Below are positions 1 to 8,783 of a DNA stretch of 64,000 nucleotides, piece after piece. Each line of letters opens with the position of its first letter. The first letter of the stretch is position 1. The stretch comes from Dryocosmus kuriphilus. Taxonomy: Eukaryota > Arthropoda > Insecta > Hymenoptera > Cynipidae. Location of the stretch: assembly GCA_038277395.1 (NCBI GenBank), contig CM076192.1, forward strand, positions 195,055,647 to 195,119,646. The letters run 5' to 3'. The position numbers and the translations under genes were made by a program. Below the pieces are notes generated by a model. That model saw only the letters and a program-made list of their open reading frames with translations. It ran no database searches and was not told the origin of the DNA.

Positions 1-651
1 ATTCAAAAATAATAATATTGAACTAGTAAAAAACAATTTGATTTCAAATAATTATCCCAAGAAATTTATTGAAAAATATATCACAAAAAGGTTAGACATT
101 ACAGATAAAAATAATAATGATACTGTCGTTACTGAAGATCAAAATAACACCATAGATCTAAACAAGATTATTGTTCTGCCATATATAAACGAATTAGTAC
201 GCTCTTACACTAAAATTTTCAAGGAATTTAATATTAAATTAATTTCTAAATATGAAAAAGATCCTTTCAGATTTTTCTCCAAAAATAAAGATGTAATACC
301 TTTCGAATTAAAAACTAACATTATTTAATCCATTCCTCGTGATTGTGGTAAAGTTTACATAGGTCAAACTAAGCATTATTTTAAAGACAGATTACGTGAA
401 CATAAAAATGATTGTAAGAAAGGCTCGTGAAACACGCTTTAGTCGAACATGCACATACACTAGATCACATTTTCCACTTTTCTGAAGCTAAATTACTAAG
501 TACAGAGACAAATTTGAAGAAACGCATGCTTAAAGAAATGTACCATATTATAAAACATGAAAATTCTGTTAACAGACGGTCAGATACTGAATGTCTCAGC
601 GAAATGTATCGAAATTTAATTTTAATGACCAATAATGTAAAATTAACTTAA
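1..651 (+). pseudogene. Penelope-like element, 3' part (linker plus GIY-YIG endonuclease), broken
   Basis: The first 328 bases translate to a Lys/Asn-rich linker like that between reverse transcriptase and endonuclease in Penelope-like elements. After an in-frame stop at 326-328 the same frame gives SIPRDCGKVYIGQTK followed by RLREHKNDC, the usual GIY-YIG core of these elements. A frameshift near 419-430 moves the reading to another frame, where KHALVEHA and RSDTECLSEMY form the end of the endonuclease domain. The family copies itself by target-primed reverse transcription with this nuclease. The reverse transcriptase lies outside the window to the left. One stop and one frameshift make this copy dead. 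The element class is well supported; the exact clade is not. Confidence 0.8.
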
Positions 652-1974
652 AATTTTAAAATTAAGAATTTTTACCGTCTATAATATTGTAGAATACAGC
701 GCCTTTTCCTTTTGAGGTTATAAACTGTTTCACGGAACAACAATTAACCGCACTCCTGGGCCTGGAGTTTCACGCTAATGTGGTTAAAAAAATACCTTTA
801 GTAAACTAATAATACTAGTAATTGCTACATCATTTCCAAGAGGAGGTCAAAAATCTTTTTAGTTTTAAAATGAATATTTGGTTTTACCTATTCTTTTAAA
901 TTTAACATCATTTCCTTCAATTTTTCAACATTTGAAAACTATGTACAAGAGAAAGTGTGATTTTACAATTGTGAAATGAGTATTTTTATATAAGTATTCT
1001 AAAAGAATTTACAATGGAATTTTTATATATTTTGTGACTTTATAACGATGTAATACTATCTTCAAAATGCTATCCTCTGTTAGGCTGACAAATGTTTGTC
1101 TTTCCATTTTATATGTAACTGATGAGACCAGACGTCGTCCGGCGAAAGCTATACTTTAAAAATAAGTATATGGATAAAAGACTAGTAGATGAACAAATTT
1201 TCAACATATTTTGTGATCACTTATAGTCTCTTTGAATATCGTAGTTTTGAAATTCAAGATATTATCATTAAAATGTTTATTAGAAAAGAATCTATACCAC
1301 TGTTATAATTAATTCAAAAAAAGTTTGCTTACATAATGTTTTCAAAAATGAAATAAGTGTAAGTACTGTTGATATTGTAATGTTCAAAAAAAGATAAAAG
1401 TTTATTTATCAGAAATGTAAAGCATAAATTTTTGTATATCAATATAACGTTTAATATATTGTTTCACTACTTTTATCAAATAGGTTTGTTATTCAGCTAT
1501 AAAGAATATAAAACTTAAGATTTGTCGATTTATTGATAATATTCTGCATTTTTAAATATTGCATTTATTCAATGGGTCGCAATCATTTATTTACTAATGT
1601 ATTGGTATTCATTTACTGGTCAATCCTGCAATTAAATATGATTATATTATTTTTTACACGTATTCTACGTACGGACAAAAGACACACGCCAAAGCCAAGG
1701 CGACACTGACAAACAATGAGCCTGATCTAATAATATAAGCGACTTTGACTGCGAAAAGAGTAAGGTTCTTGAAATTTTCATCTTACCGCGTCATTTCAGA
1801 CATAACTATGAAAGATTATGATCCTGTTTTAAGCAGAGGTCCACCGTGATCCGAACTGGTATGACGCTGTTGAAATTTGTATTCTGACACACACAATTCA
1901 CGCTCATTGGGGTAAGGGCCGTCTTTGCAAGTCGCGGAAAAAAGTAGCTAGAAATGTGCTGCCGTATGAGTCAG
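652..1974. other. AT-rich non-coding stretch
   Basis: Apart from the hammerhead-like motif I see no coding, RNA or repeat structure here. The first several hundred bases are probably the 3' untranslated tail of the Penelope-like element. Confidence 0.5.
1119..1147 (+). ncRNA. Hammerhead-ribozyme-like core in the Penelope 3' tail
   Basis: The sequence holds CTGATGA (1119-1125), a hairpin of CCAGAC, GTC, GTCCGG, then CGAAA. This is the order of a hammerhead catalytic core: CUGAUGA, stem II, GAAA. One arm base differs from perfect pairing (CCAGAC against the expected CCGGAC), as a CpG decay would give. Hammerhead motifs are known from Penelope-like elements. I could not fix stems I and III, and the base at the expected cleavage position looks unsuitable, so activity is doubtful. 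Confidence 0.5.
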
Positions 1975-2280
1975 TACGATGCGAAAAAACTGGCAACCGA
2001 ACGCAACTTCCGGTTTTTATTCTCTAAAACTGGTTAATTTTAAAAGCCAGTTGTTTTGAAAACCGGTAATTTCAAATAACCGGTTGTTTTGAAAACCGGT
2101 TATTCCAAAAAACAGGTTATTCCAAAAAACCGGATATGAAAAAATAAAGAGTTATTATAAAAAATACCGGTTATTAAGATAAACCCGGTTAACCGGTTCT
2201 TTAAATAAAACTTAACCGGCTAGCCGGTTTTTAAAAAAATCGGTTATCATAATCGGTTAACCGTAAAACCGCCCAGCCCT
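1975..2280. repeat. AACCGGTT-rich repeat ending in a hAT-like terminus
   Basis: A short degenerate motif (AACCGGTTATT, AAAACCGGTT) recurs about a dozen times. The right edge at 2271-2280 reads, on the minus strand, CAGGGCTGGGCGGTTTTACGG. A CAGGGCTGGGC start resembles termini of hAT non-autonomous elements. The PolB-like coding relic begins directly after it, so this is probably an insertion that cut the polymerase gene. I found no matching left terminus. Confidence 0.4.
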
Positions 2281-2282
2281 GC

Positions 2283-2737
2283 CTCTGACTACCCTCGAGA
2301 CAATGTTTTTGGAATGCCGCAAGCCAACAGAAATGTATCAGGTCTAATGAAGGACGAGTGTTGTGGCAGAATTTTCACTGTATCTGTTGGCTGGCGGATT
2401 AAAATGTGCAGCATCCGTGTGAACGGCGAAGACGTTGTGAAAAAAAGCAAAAGGCGTAAGAGAAGGCATTGTTCGAAAAAGAATAACATTCAAATATTAC
2501 ACGTAATACTTGAGAAACTTGCCAGGCCATAGCAGAACGCAGTACGTAATCAGATCCAGACTACACAATATCGAGACCACCAAACAGTTGAAAATTGAAT
2601 TAAGCCCTCACGATAATAAGCGATACATGCTCCCCAGCACCACAGACACACTTGCGTTCGGACACTACAGATTAAACATCACGCAAATGGACGTCGACGC
2701 TACTGACAATGACGACGACATTCTTACAGACATATAG
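2283..2737 (+). pseudogene. Polinton/adintovirus-like PolB, C-terminal fragment, broken
   Basis: The frame from about 2284 contains GLMKDECCG, and after a frameshift near 2480-2490 a second frame carries TKQLKIELSPHDNKRY and then DTLAFGHYRLN. These short motifs match the C-terminal tail of protein-primed type B DNA polymerases in Maverick/Polinton-like elements integrated in insect genomes. The enzyme would replicate the element's DNA. The polymerase catalytic region is absent, a stop follows the frameshift, and the left side ends at a repeat, so this is a relic. Capsid-type genes follow on the same strand, as in Polinton-like gene orders. Confidence 0.65.
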
Positions 2738-2998
2738 AGAGATACAGAGAGATCGGTAATAATGTTCTATACTTTGACAGCTTCGGTAATCTTCGTCCAC
2801 AATCGTATCTTGTCGATTACCTCGATGTTGATAGCGTAATAATTTACAATCGTGATAGATCTCAGGACTATGACAGTGCTGCGTGTGTACACTTGAGCTT
2901 AAAATTTGTGTGTAAACTGTTGTATGTAAACGAAAAATACAGTCTATATAAGAGAGTGTGATGTACTGATTAGAGACAGTAGAGAGCAGAACACCGTC
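2738..2998. other. Gap between the PolB relic and the next gene, with a possible core promoter
   Basis: The sequence CTATATAAGAG at 2943-2953 is followed by the next open frame at about 2999. It is a plausible TATA box for the following virion-type gene, with a purine-rich leader, but no initiator was confirmed. Confidence 0.35.
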
Positions 2999-3862
2999 AT
3001 GAACAAATCATTTACTCTCACCGTAAAGAGAAACTCTTCTGTGCTCGAGGCAGTGTACTTCCCACAAATAGAACTCTCTCTACATAAGGTCTACGCTCTT
3101 GGTCTAGCTGAATTGCTTTCAATGCGGTTCCTAACGTTGACGCTGGAAATAATACAATCAAAGCCAGGCAAAGGAAAGTTGTCATGCACACTGACAGCTA
3201 TGAGATTGAAGACAATGAGAGATATGTTCAGAAGATCCTAGCGAGTGACAGCATTAAGATAAACACCAAACCAAATTATGACGCACTGCGCAGCAGGATA
3301 AAGTGTGATCATGAAAAGGTCTTTCGACCATTGGATTCCATTGGACGATTTTTGGGTTTCGTACCTCGTGTTTTTTAGTCCAATAAGACTCATACATCCG
3401 ATTTACCTGTAGTTATTCTCAAAGTGAATGCTTTACGAGTCGAATATATTGTCACAATAGCAGCCCACATCAACGAGCGCAAAGTGCACACGAGTCACGA
3501 AATCCTTACTATTGTCCCATCAGGATATAAGATTGTAGAAGTACCGCCACACGTCATTCATCTGCCAATCACCGTGAAGACAATACATAATATTCAGCTC
3601 CGCATTGTTGATCAGGACGGAGACTTGGTGAATTTTCGAGGAAAGGTTATTACAATAGGACTACACGCCAAATCATCAAATAATAATAACAATAATATGT
3701 CTTGTGTACATTCGCGAAGGAAACTATATAAGGAAGACAAGATGCCAGACACAGGTCCGTTCCCAGCCAACACGCATATCGCTAACACCTCAGAACGTGC
3801 TATTTCTGACACATCTAGGCATCAAGATCAAAGAAAGAAATTGAAAAGGCCATTCAGGTATT
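2999..3862 (+). pseudogene. Virus-like minor virion (penton-type?) protein of a Polinton-like element, broken
   Basis: The start at 2999 gives FTLTVKRNSSVLEAVYFPQIEL. The middle frame gives DSYEIEDNERY and SIGRFLGF. The last part gives GYKIVEVPPHVIHLP and LRIVDQDGDLVNFRG. In this order these match one protein that often sits beside PolB in insect Polinton-like elements; I think it is a minor capsid or penton-like component, but that role is inference. There is one frameshift near 3190 and one in-frame stop at 3376-3378. After about 3680 the frame runs without a stop into a basic tail (KLYKEDK, KKLKRPF) that probably belonged to a separate small gene. It is cut off at about 3862. Confidence 0.55.
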
Positions 3863-4065
3863 GACCATCCCCAGCTTTTACAACAAATGTCATGTCCCGA
3901 GCTAAGGCGAGATTAGGTTAATATTTAGGTAAGGGGAGGCAAGTTTAGCTAATTATGTCAGATTGGTAAAGTCTGACGTTTTGTGGGATCGTTGTCACTT
4001 ATCGACCCAGGGGGATCGTATTATATCTAAAACAATGACCTTAGTTAAATTCTCAATTTATTACA

Positions 4066-4490
4066 TGTATAATAATATTAGGGATACATTAAATAGTAGT
4101 GTAATAAATGGTGTGAATGTGTATCAATATAGCAGGGTGTACAACAATAGTACATTAAATGGTAGTGTACATAAATTTTGTAAATGTGTATTAATATAAC
4201 AGGGTGTACAACAATAGTACATTAAATGGCAGTGTACATAAATTGTGTAAATGTGTATTAATGTAACAGGGTGTACAACAATAGTACATTAAATGGTAGT
4301 GTACATAAATTGTGTAAAAATGTATCAAATATAACAGAGTGTACAACAATAATACATTAAATGGTAGTGTACATAAATTGTGTAAATTTGTATTAATATA
4401 ACAGGGTGTACAACAATAGTACATTATATGGTGTTGTACATAAATTGTGTAAACGTGTATCAGTATAACTGTGTATATAATAAGAGTACA
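4066..4490. repeat. 67-bp tandem repeat, about 6 copies
   Basis: The motif GGGTGTACAACAATAG recurs at about 4135, 4202, 4269, 4337 and 4404, a 67-68 bp period. Each unit also holds GTACATTAAATGGTAGTGTAC, which is partly self-complementary. The minus-strand open frame across it is an artefact of a period that mostly lacks stops. Confidence 0.9.
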
Positions 4491-5119
4491 TTGAGAGAAG
4501 AACTTACATTTATACCTTTCTCTGGAAAGGGTGAGATGTGAAGTTGAGAATCTTCTTGAGATTCTCGGTTGAAGATCGAGGGTAGGCAAGGGCCGGACCC
4601 ACTCAAAGTTCAACTTGGTTTTGCTAAGATCGAAGGTAGGCAAAGGCTGGACCCTTCAATGATCGAGCGATACACGACACGTATCAGTGGCCAATCCACT
4701 CGTAAGTCCTTTATCGCACTCGTTAACACCGCGGACTTTAAGTGCGTAGGCTTATGCGACGACCTACACTTAGCCTACTAGTTGAAGGGACACTTTGTTC
4801 AGACTGACACCGTACTTGTTTTACACTGACGAGAACGCGAACTCTACTTGACTACGGTGCTGTCGACAGACGCGGCCCGCTTCTGATATCGACGTGACGG
4901 AGTAACTGCTGGTACAAAACTAACAATTGATGGTTACTGTTTGAGGGTTTATATACACCCCCGTTTCCTATAGGAATCGGAAATCTCGTCATTGACACGT
5001 ACGGTAAGAAATCTTGTCATTCGCACGTACGTAATAGCTCGGTATTGATTTAAACATTGATTCCTTGTACGTGATTTTAGTGTACTATTTCTATATGCAC
5101 AGAATGTGTATCTTATCGG

Positions 5120-5570
5120 CGTTATGTTTTATGGTAATGAGTTTCTATGTTACTCACGCTTGCTTCCTTATCTACAGTGGCATAATTATCATGTGCTGAC
5201 TTGTGATCGTAAGCCGCTACTTGGCTTGTGTGGTAAAACGAGCATTCATCATTAGAGATTCTTATTCGTAGATAAAGAAGCATTCGTTATACTTAATATA
5301 CATACATGTATTGGTTATTGCCTAAAGTGATATGTTGATATCGATCCAAGTATTCAAGTTCGTTGTGCGATTTCATTGTACTACTTGTGTATGTTAAACT
5401 TGGATACGTTATCACCATTAAAAGTCTTATGGTAATGTGTTTCTAATTTACTCACGCTTACTTTCTTATCGACCGCAGTATGATTACCATGTGTTGACGT
5501 ATGATTATAAGTAGCTACTTGACTTGCCTGTTGCGCATTGACCACTTGAACTCTTATTCGTAGATAAGGT
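5120..5570. repeat. Two diverged direct copies, offset about 290 bp
   Basis: A segment with TTTCTATGTTACTCACGCTT and ending TCTTATTCGTAGATAA recurs about 290 bp further on, as TTTCTAATTTACTCACGCTT and TCTTATTCGTAGATAA, with many substitutions between. This is an old tandem duplication. Confidence 0.75.
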
Positions 5571-5607
5571 CGCTTTCAACCAAGCTAAAAATGTAAAATT
5601 TGCGGAT

Positions 5608-5899
5608 TTGACACAAAGAAAAGAAATTGAAGAAATAATAAACATTCAAGCACCAGTGACATTTGACGAGTCCATATCTCACTACCAGGATCATGTACAT
5701 CAAGCTTATGCCTCATTGTCATTCAACAACTGTGATGAAATTCCAATCACTATTCAGCATCAAGATTTGTGTGCAATGCCCAGTAAAAGTTCACTGCACA
5801 TGTACGGAAGACAGACAAGAGACGATGATGTTGCCAGAAATGCTAATGCGTCAACTTTAGTGAGCAATGCAATCAGATTTCTGTTTGTTGATGTTCGCT
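5608..5899 (+). pseudogene. Virus-like capsid-type gene, 5' part, interrupted by a transposon
   Basis: The frame contains ESISHYQDHVHQAYASL, then IQHQDLCAMPSKSS and SNAIRFLF. These resemble the start of a capsid-type protein found beside PolB in insect Polinton-like elements. No true start codon is visible; similarity begins near 5656. The reading frame is open up to 5899, where a DNA transposon begins. The continuation resumes at 12150 in a phase that fits exactly, so the gene was open here when it was hit. The exact virion role (major capsid) is inferred from gene order and recalled relatives. Confidence 0.6.
5892..5899. repeat. 8-bp target-site duplication, left copy (TGTTCGCT)
   Basis: The eight bases TGTTCGCT before the left transposon end are repeated exactly at 12143-12150 after the right end. 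Confidence 0.93.
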
Positions 5900-5940
5900 C
5901 GAGGGGTTGTGTACTCGAGGAATCCCACGACCGCCGCTGA

Positions 5941-6900
5941 TTGAGTCATCCGAAACCCTGAAGTGGTCTCTGTTATTCACAGTTATTTGTTGGACGGCTT
6001 GGTCATTTTCGGCAGTTTTCGGTGACCGTAGGCGCACTTCGAGCAAACTCGGAAAGCCGATCATGATCGAAATCGTGCGAAAGCGACGCTGCGAAGTCTG
6101 CTCTGATCATGTACAAAACATTTTCTAGATCATGGCCAACAAAAATCGATGCAATGTTCTTAACGTTTTGCTTAATAGCTTGTGATAAATAATGATATAT
6201 TACATAAATAAATGATTTATAACACGATATGTTGTAATTAATGGATCTGGACTATATATATTATACATAAAGAATTATAAATATAGCTAATCTACATTTG
6301 GAGAAGAAAAAGCATTAAATGGTAAGTCATATTACATTATTTAATACTCTAAAAAGAATATTTTCTTACAATTAGTATTGCTGTTGTGAAAATTAAGTTT
6401 TTTAAAGTGCGATTTAAAAGTAAAAACTTGTCATTAGTTTCTAGTTAGTTTAGATACCATTAGTGTATTCTAGCCTCTAAAATTTAGATGAGATCTTTAT
6501 GTATGCGCTCGCGAGATAGCGAATAGTCTCACTATGGTTTCATATGTATCATTCGTAAAAGATTGAAGTTTTTTATATTTAGTGTGGCAAAAAAATTAAT
6601 TACATTCAAATTTAAATTTGAAAATATATACGTTGAAATTTATCGCACTTTCACTTTGCCAATAAGGGTTATGTTGCTGTAAATTATATACGTAGTAATT
6701 TAAATTGTTTACATAAAATTTATCTACACTATAGAAACGTGATTCTTAATCTCTGGAATTGGTATTTCTTGTTCTGTTGTGGGTACGAGTGAATGGAGAA
6801 AGAAACCTGAGTCGATTGTGAGAAGTTCAGTTTCCTAAAAAGTAATAGTTCAAACAAAACTTTTTTGCAAGGAATCTTATTTACTTTTTGTACTTAAAAT
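5941..6900. other. Left non-coding part of the DNA transposon
   Basis: AT-rich sequence between the left terminal repeat and the tandem leader repeats. I see no coding or RNA gene in it. It probably holds the transposon promoter and 5' untranslated region. Confidence 0.4.
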
Positions 6901-6909
6901 CTGTAATAA

Positions 6910-7420
6910 AAATGCTTCTGAATTCGAAATTTGATTTCTTAGTATTTATTTAGAAGTCTAAAAGCAATCTTAATTAAATATAAGCTTAAGTATTTGAATT
7001 TAAATTTTGTATTTCTTATTTCTATTTTTTGTTATTTGAGAAAGGTTACATCTTTGTCGATGTTTTTATTGATAGATTTCACAAGGACTGGAGGAAAAGA
7101 GAATTATTTCGGAGTGAGGCCCGACTGAGCCTTCTTATTTTTACATTAAAGGTGAAATTAAATATTTTGATTTAAATTGCGTATTGCTATATTTTAGTTT
7201 CTTTGAAAAAGGCCCCATTTTTTCGGTGTTTTTGTTCGCAGATTTCATAAGGATTGGAGGAAAAGAGAACTATTTCGGAGCGAGGCCCGACTGAGCCTTC
7301 TTATTTTTACATTAAAGGTGAAATTGAATATTTTGATTTAAATTGCGTATTGCTATATTTTAGTTTCTTCGAAAAAGGCTCAATTGTTTCGGTGTTTTTG
7401 TCGGCAGATTTCACAAGGAT
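6910..7420 (+). repeat. 166-bp direct repeats, about three copies, each ending in a splice-acceptor-like site
   Basis: The sequence TTTCACAAGGA/TTTCATAAGGA starts at 7077, 7243 and 7409, exactly 166 bp apart. Between them lie near-identical blocks with GAGGCCCGACTGAGCC and a TTTTGATTTAAATTGCG run. The bases before the motif read TTGATAG, TTCGCAG and TCGGCAG, so each copy offers an AG acceptor just ahead of the transposase reading frame at 7508. Exon duplication in the leader is one reading; simple unequal exchange is another. Confidence 0.85.
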
Positions 7421-7507
7421 GATTGGAGCAGAAGAGACGTTTTACGATTAACCTTGGGCAGAATTTGGATTTTTTAAGTCTCTCATTGCGGACATAAATA
7501 TTGGATC

Positions 7508-8179
7508 ATGTCGAACGCCAGTTTAAACGTTAGCTGCAGTATAGTATCAACGCAGACTGATTCTTACGAGGTTGACAGCCACAACCAATGCACAAATCAC
7601 TTCTGGAAAAAATTGGAATGCGGATTAAGTACTTCCTTTCCTTCACACATCAAGAAAATCTTGACTTTTCAGACTTTACCCAATCCTTACACGCTCAGAA
7701 AAATCAAGAAGGAGAAGATTGACAAAATAGAGAAATATGCAGCGAATGAGTTGCACCTACTTCTAGAAGAAGAAGAAATGGAGTACTATTACGGAAGATT
7801 TTTTCAAACACAGCGAAATTTTAAGTTTATGATAGGTGATAAACCTTTAATTGAAGATGCAGTACAATACGTTAACACAACTAAAATACAATATTGGAAA
7901 AGACATGAGAAAAATTTTAAGCCAAGTGGAACATTGGTTCAGCGAAACATATCTACTGATTCGAGTTTAGCAAAAGGCAATATGAATGAAGAAGAGAAGA
8001 AAGTTTCCGACGCTATTGCAACGTTTGCAAAAAATGAAAGTGAGAATCTGCAAGCAGAATTACTGCGAAATTTAAGACAGGACACTTCCATTGAGATTAC
8101 TGCTTTGGCTGATATACAAAGCCCGTTAACTAAATCTTCTTATGTAGCGCATGCAACATGTCCGAGTGCTCAATTATAG
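7508..8179 (+). CDS. N-terminal protein or exon of the DNA transposon
   Basis: A 223-codon frame starts with ATG at 7508. It has a basic and acidic region (TLRKIKKEKIDKIEKYA, then a run of glutamates) followed by YYYGRFF and FKFMIGDKPLI. The same kind of segment (WKKLE...FPSHIKKIL, then NPYTL, then GDK.LI) precedes the DDE domain in related insect and cnidarian transposon proteins that I recall, so it is probably the transposase N-terminus rather than a separate protein. Function unknown; DNA binding is possible but no zinc-finger is seen. The next coding part starts in another frame at 8158, so an intron or a frameshift lies near 8150-8180. Confidence 0.6.
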   Translation: MSNASLNVSCSIVSTQTDSYEVDSHNQCTNHFWKKLECGLSTSFPSHIKKILTFQTLPNPYTLRKIKKEKIDKIEKYAANELHLLLEEEEMEYYYGRFFQTQRNFKFMIGDKPLIEDAVQYVNTTKIQYWKRHEKNFKPSGTLVQRNISTDSSLAKGNMNEEEKKVSDAIATFAKNESENLQAELLRNLRQDTSIEITALADIQSPLTKSSYVAHATCPSAQL

Positions 8180-8762
8180 TAAAGACTCTCAAAAGTGTTC
8201 AAAATAAATGGGTACTATCCAACTGTAGGAGATATTTCTGGAAGCATTCGAAGACTGCGAAGCCAAAACTGAAGAAGAAGCCTGGGAATTATACGCGTGA
8301 CACATTGCATGAAATTCCAGCGGAAAACATTAGGGATAGTCCTCTTACTAAAGAAGTTGGAATTTCACCTCACATGGACGTAACGAACTACTCTGCGATT
8401 CAAATAAATCAACCGATTGATCTTGGAACTTTTGAAAAAGTGTCAGCAAGAACCGATGTTCCAGTAGAAATGTATGTGAAAGAATCAATTGCTTCAAAGG
8501 AAACAAATGTAAATGTAGTAAGTAGAGTTTTCAGTACAGTGCACGATCAGGGGGAATGACCGCTCAGAGTAATTGCCGAACTAATTACTCTGATAGTTCA
8601 CATAAAGTTCGACAGACTAATTTTTATCAACTTCAACCCTTAGAAACATTCATGGAGATTGATGAGGGAGAAAACATTAATACTGGCTTTCAAAATTCTA
8701 CACAAACTGGAGCAAGCTCATCGTTCACTGAAAAGAAAGGTCTGCCAGCAGAAATGAAGTAA
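8158..8762 (+). pseudogene. Middle part of the transposase gene, frame-broken
   Basis: Two overlapping frames (8158-8559 and 8556-8762) together cover a low-complexity, Ser/Thr/Lys-rich linker. They change frame at a GGGGG run near 8550, as a one-base slip would give. The second frame is the same as that of the main transposase frame, separated only by the stop at 8760-8762. The linker has no recognisable domain. Introns could also explain the breaks: ATGAAGTAAACG at the stop resembles a weak donor, but no matching acceptor was established. Confidence 0.5.
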
Positions 8763-8783
8763 ACGCAATTTCCTTTACTCAAC

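Larger units (their letters stand above)
3865..5600. other. Insertion-like stretch between two virion-type genes
   Basis: This block separates the penton-type relic from the capsid-type relic, whose relatives lie close together. It begins near 3893 with TGTCATGTCCCGAGC, holds a 67-bp tandem array, a TTTATATACACCCCC motif near 4950 and two diverged ~290-bp direct copies. It may be a solo LTR of about 1.7 kb, but I could not define both ends or a target duplication. No coding function is visible. Confidence 0.3.

Noticed and set aside
4191..4643. 150-codon minus-strand open frame
   Set aside because: It is the translation of a 67-bp tandem repeat (repeating CTPCYINT-like words).
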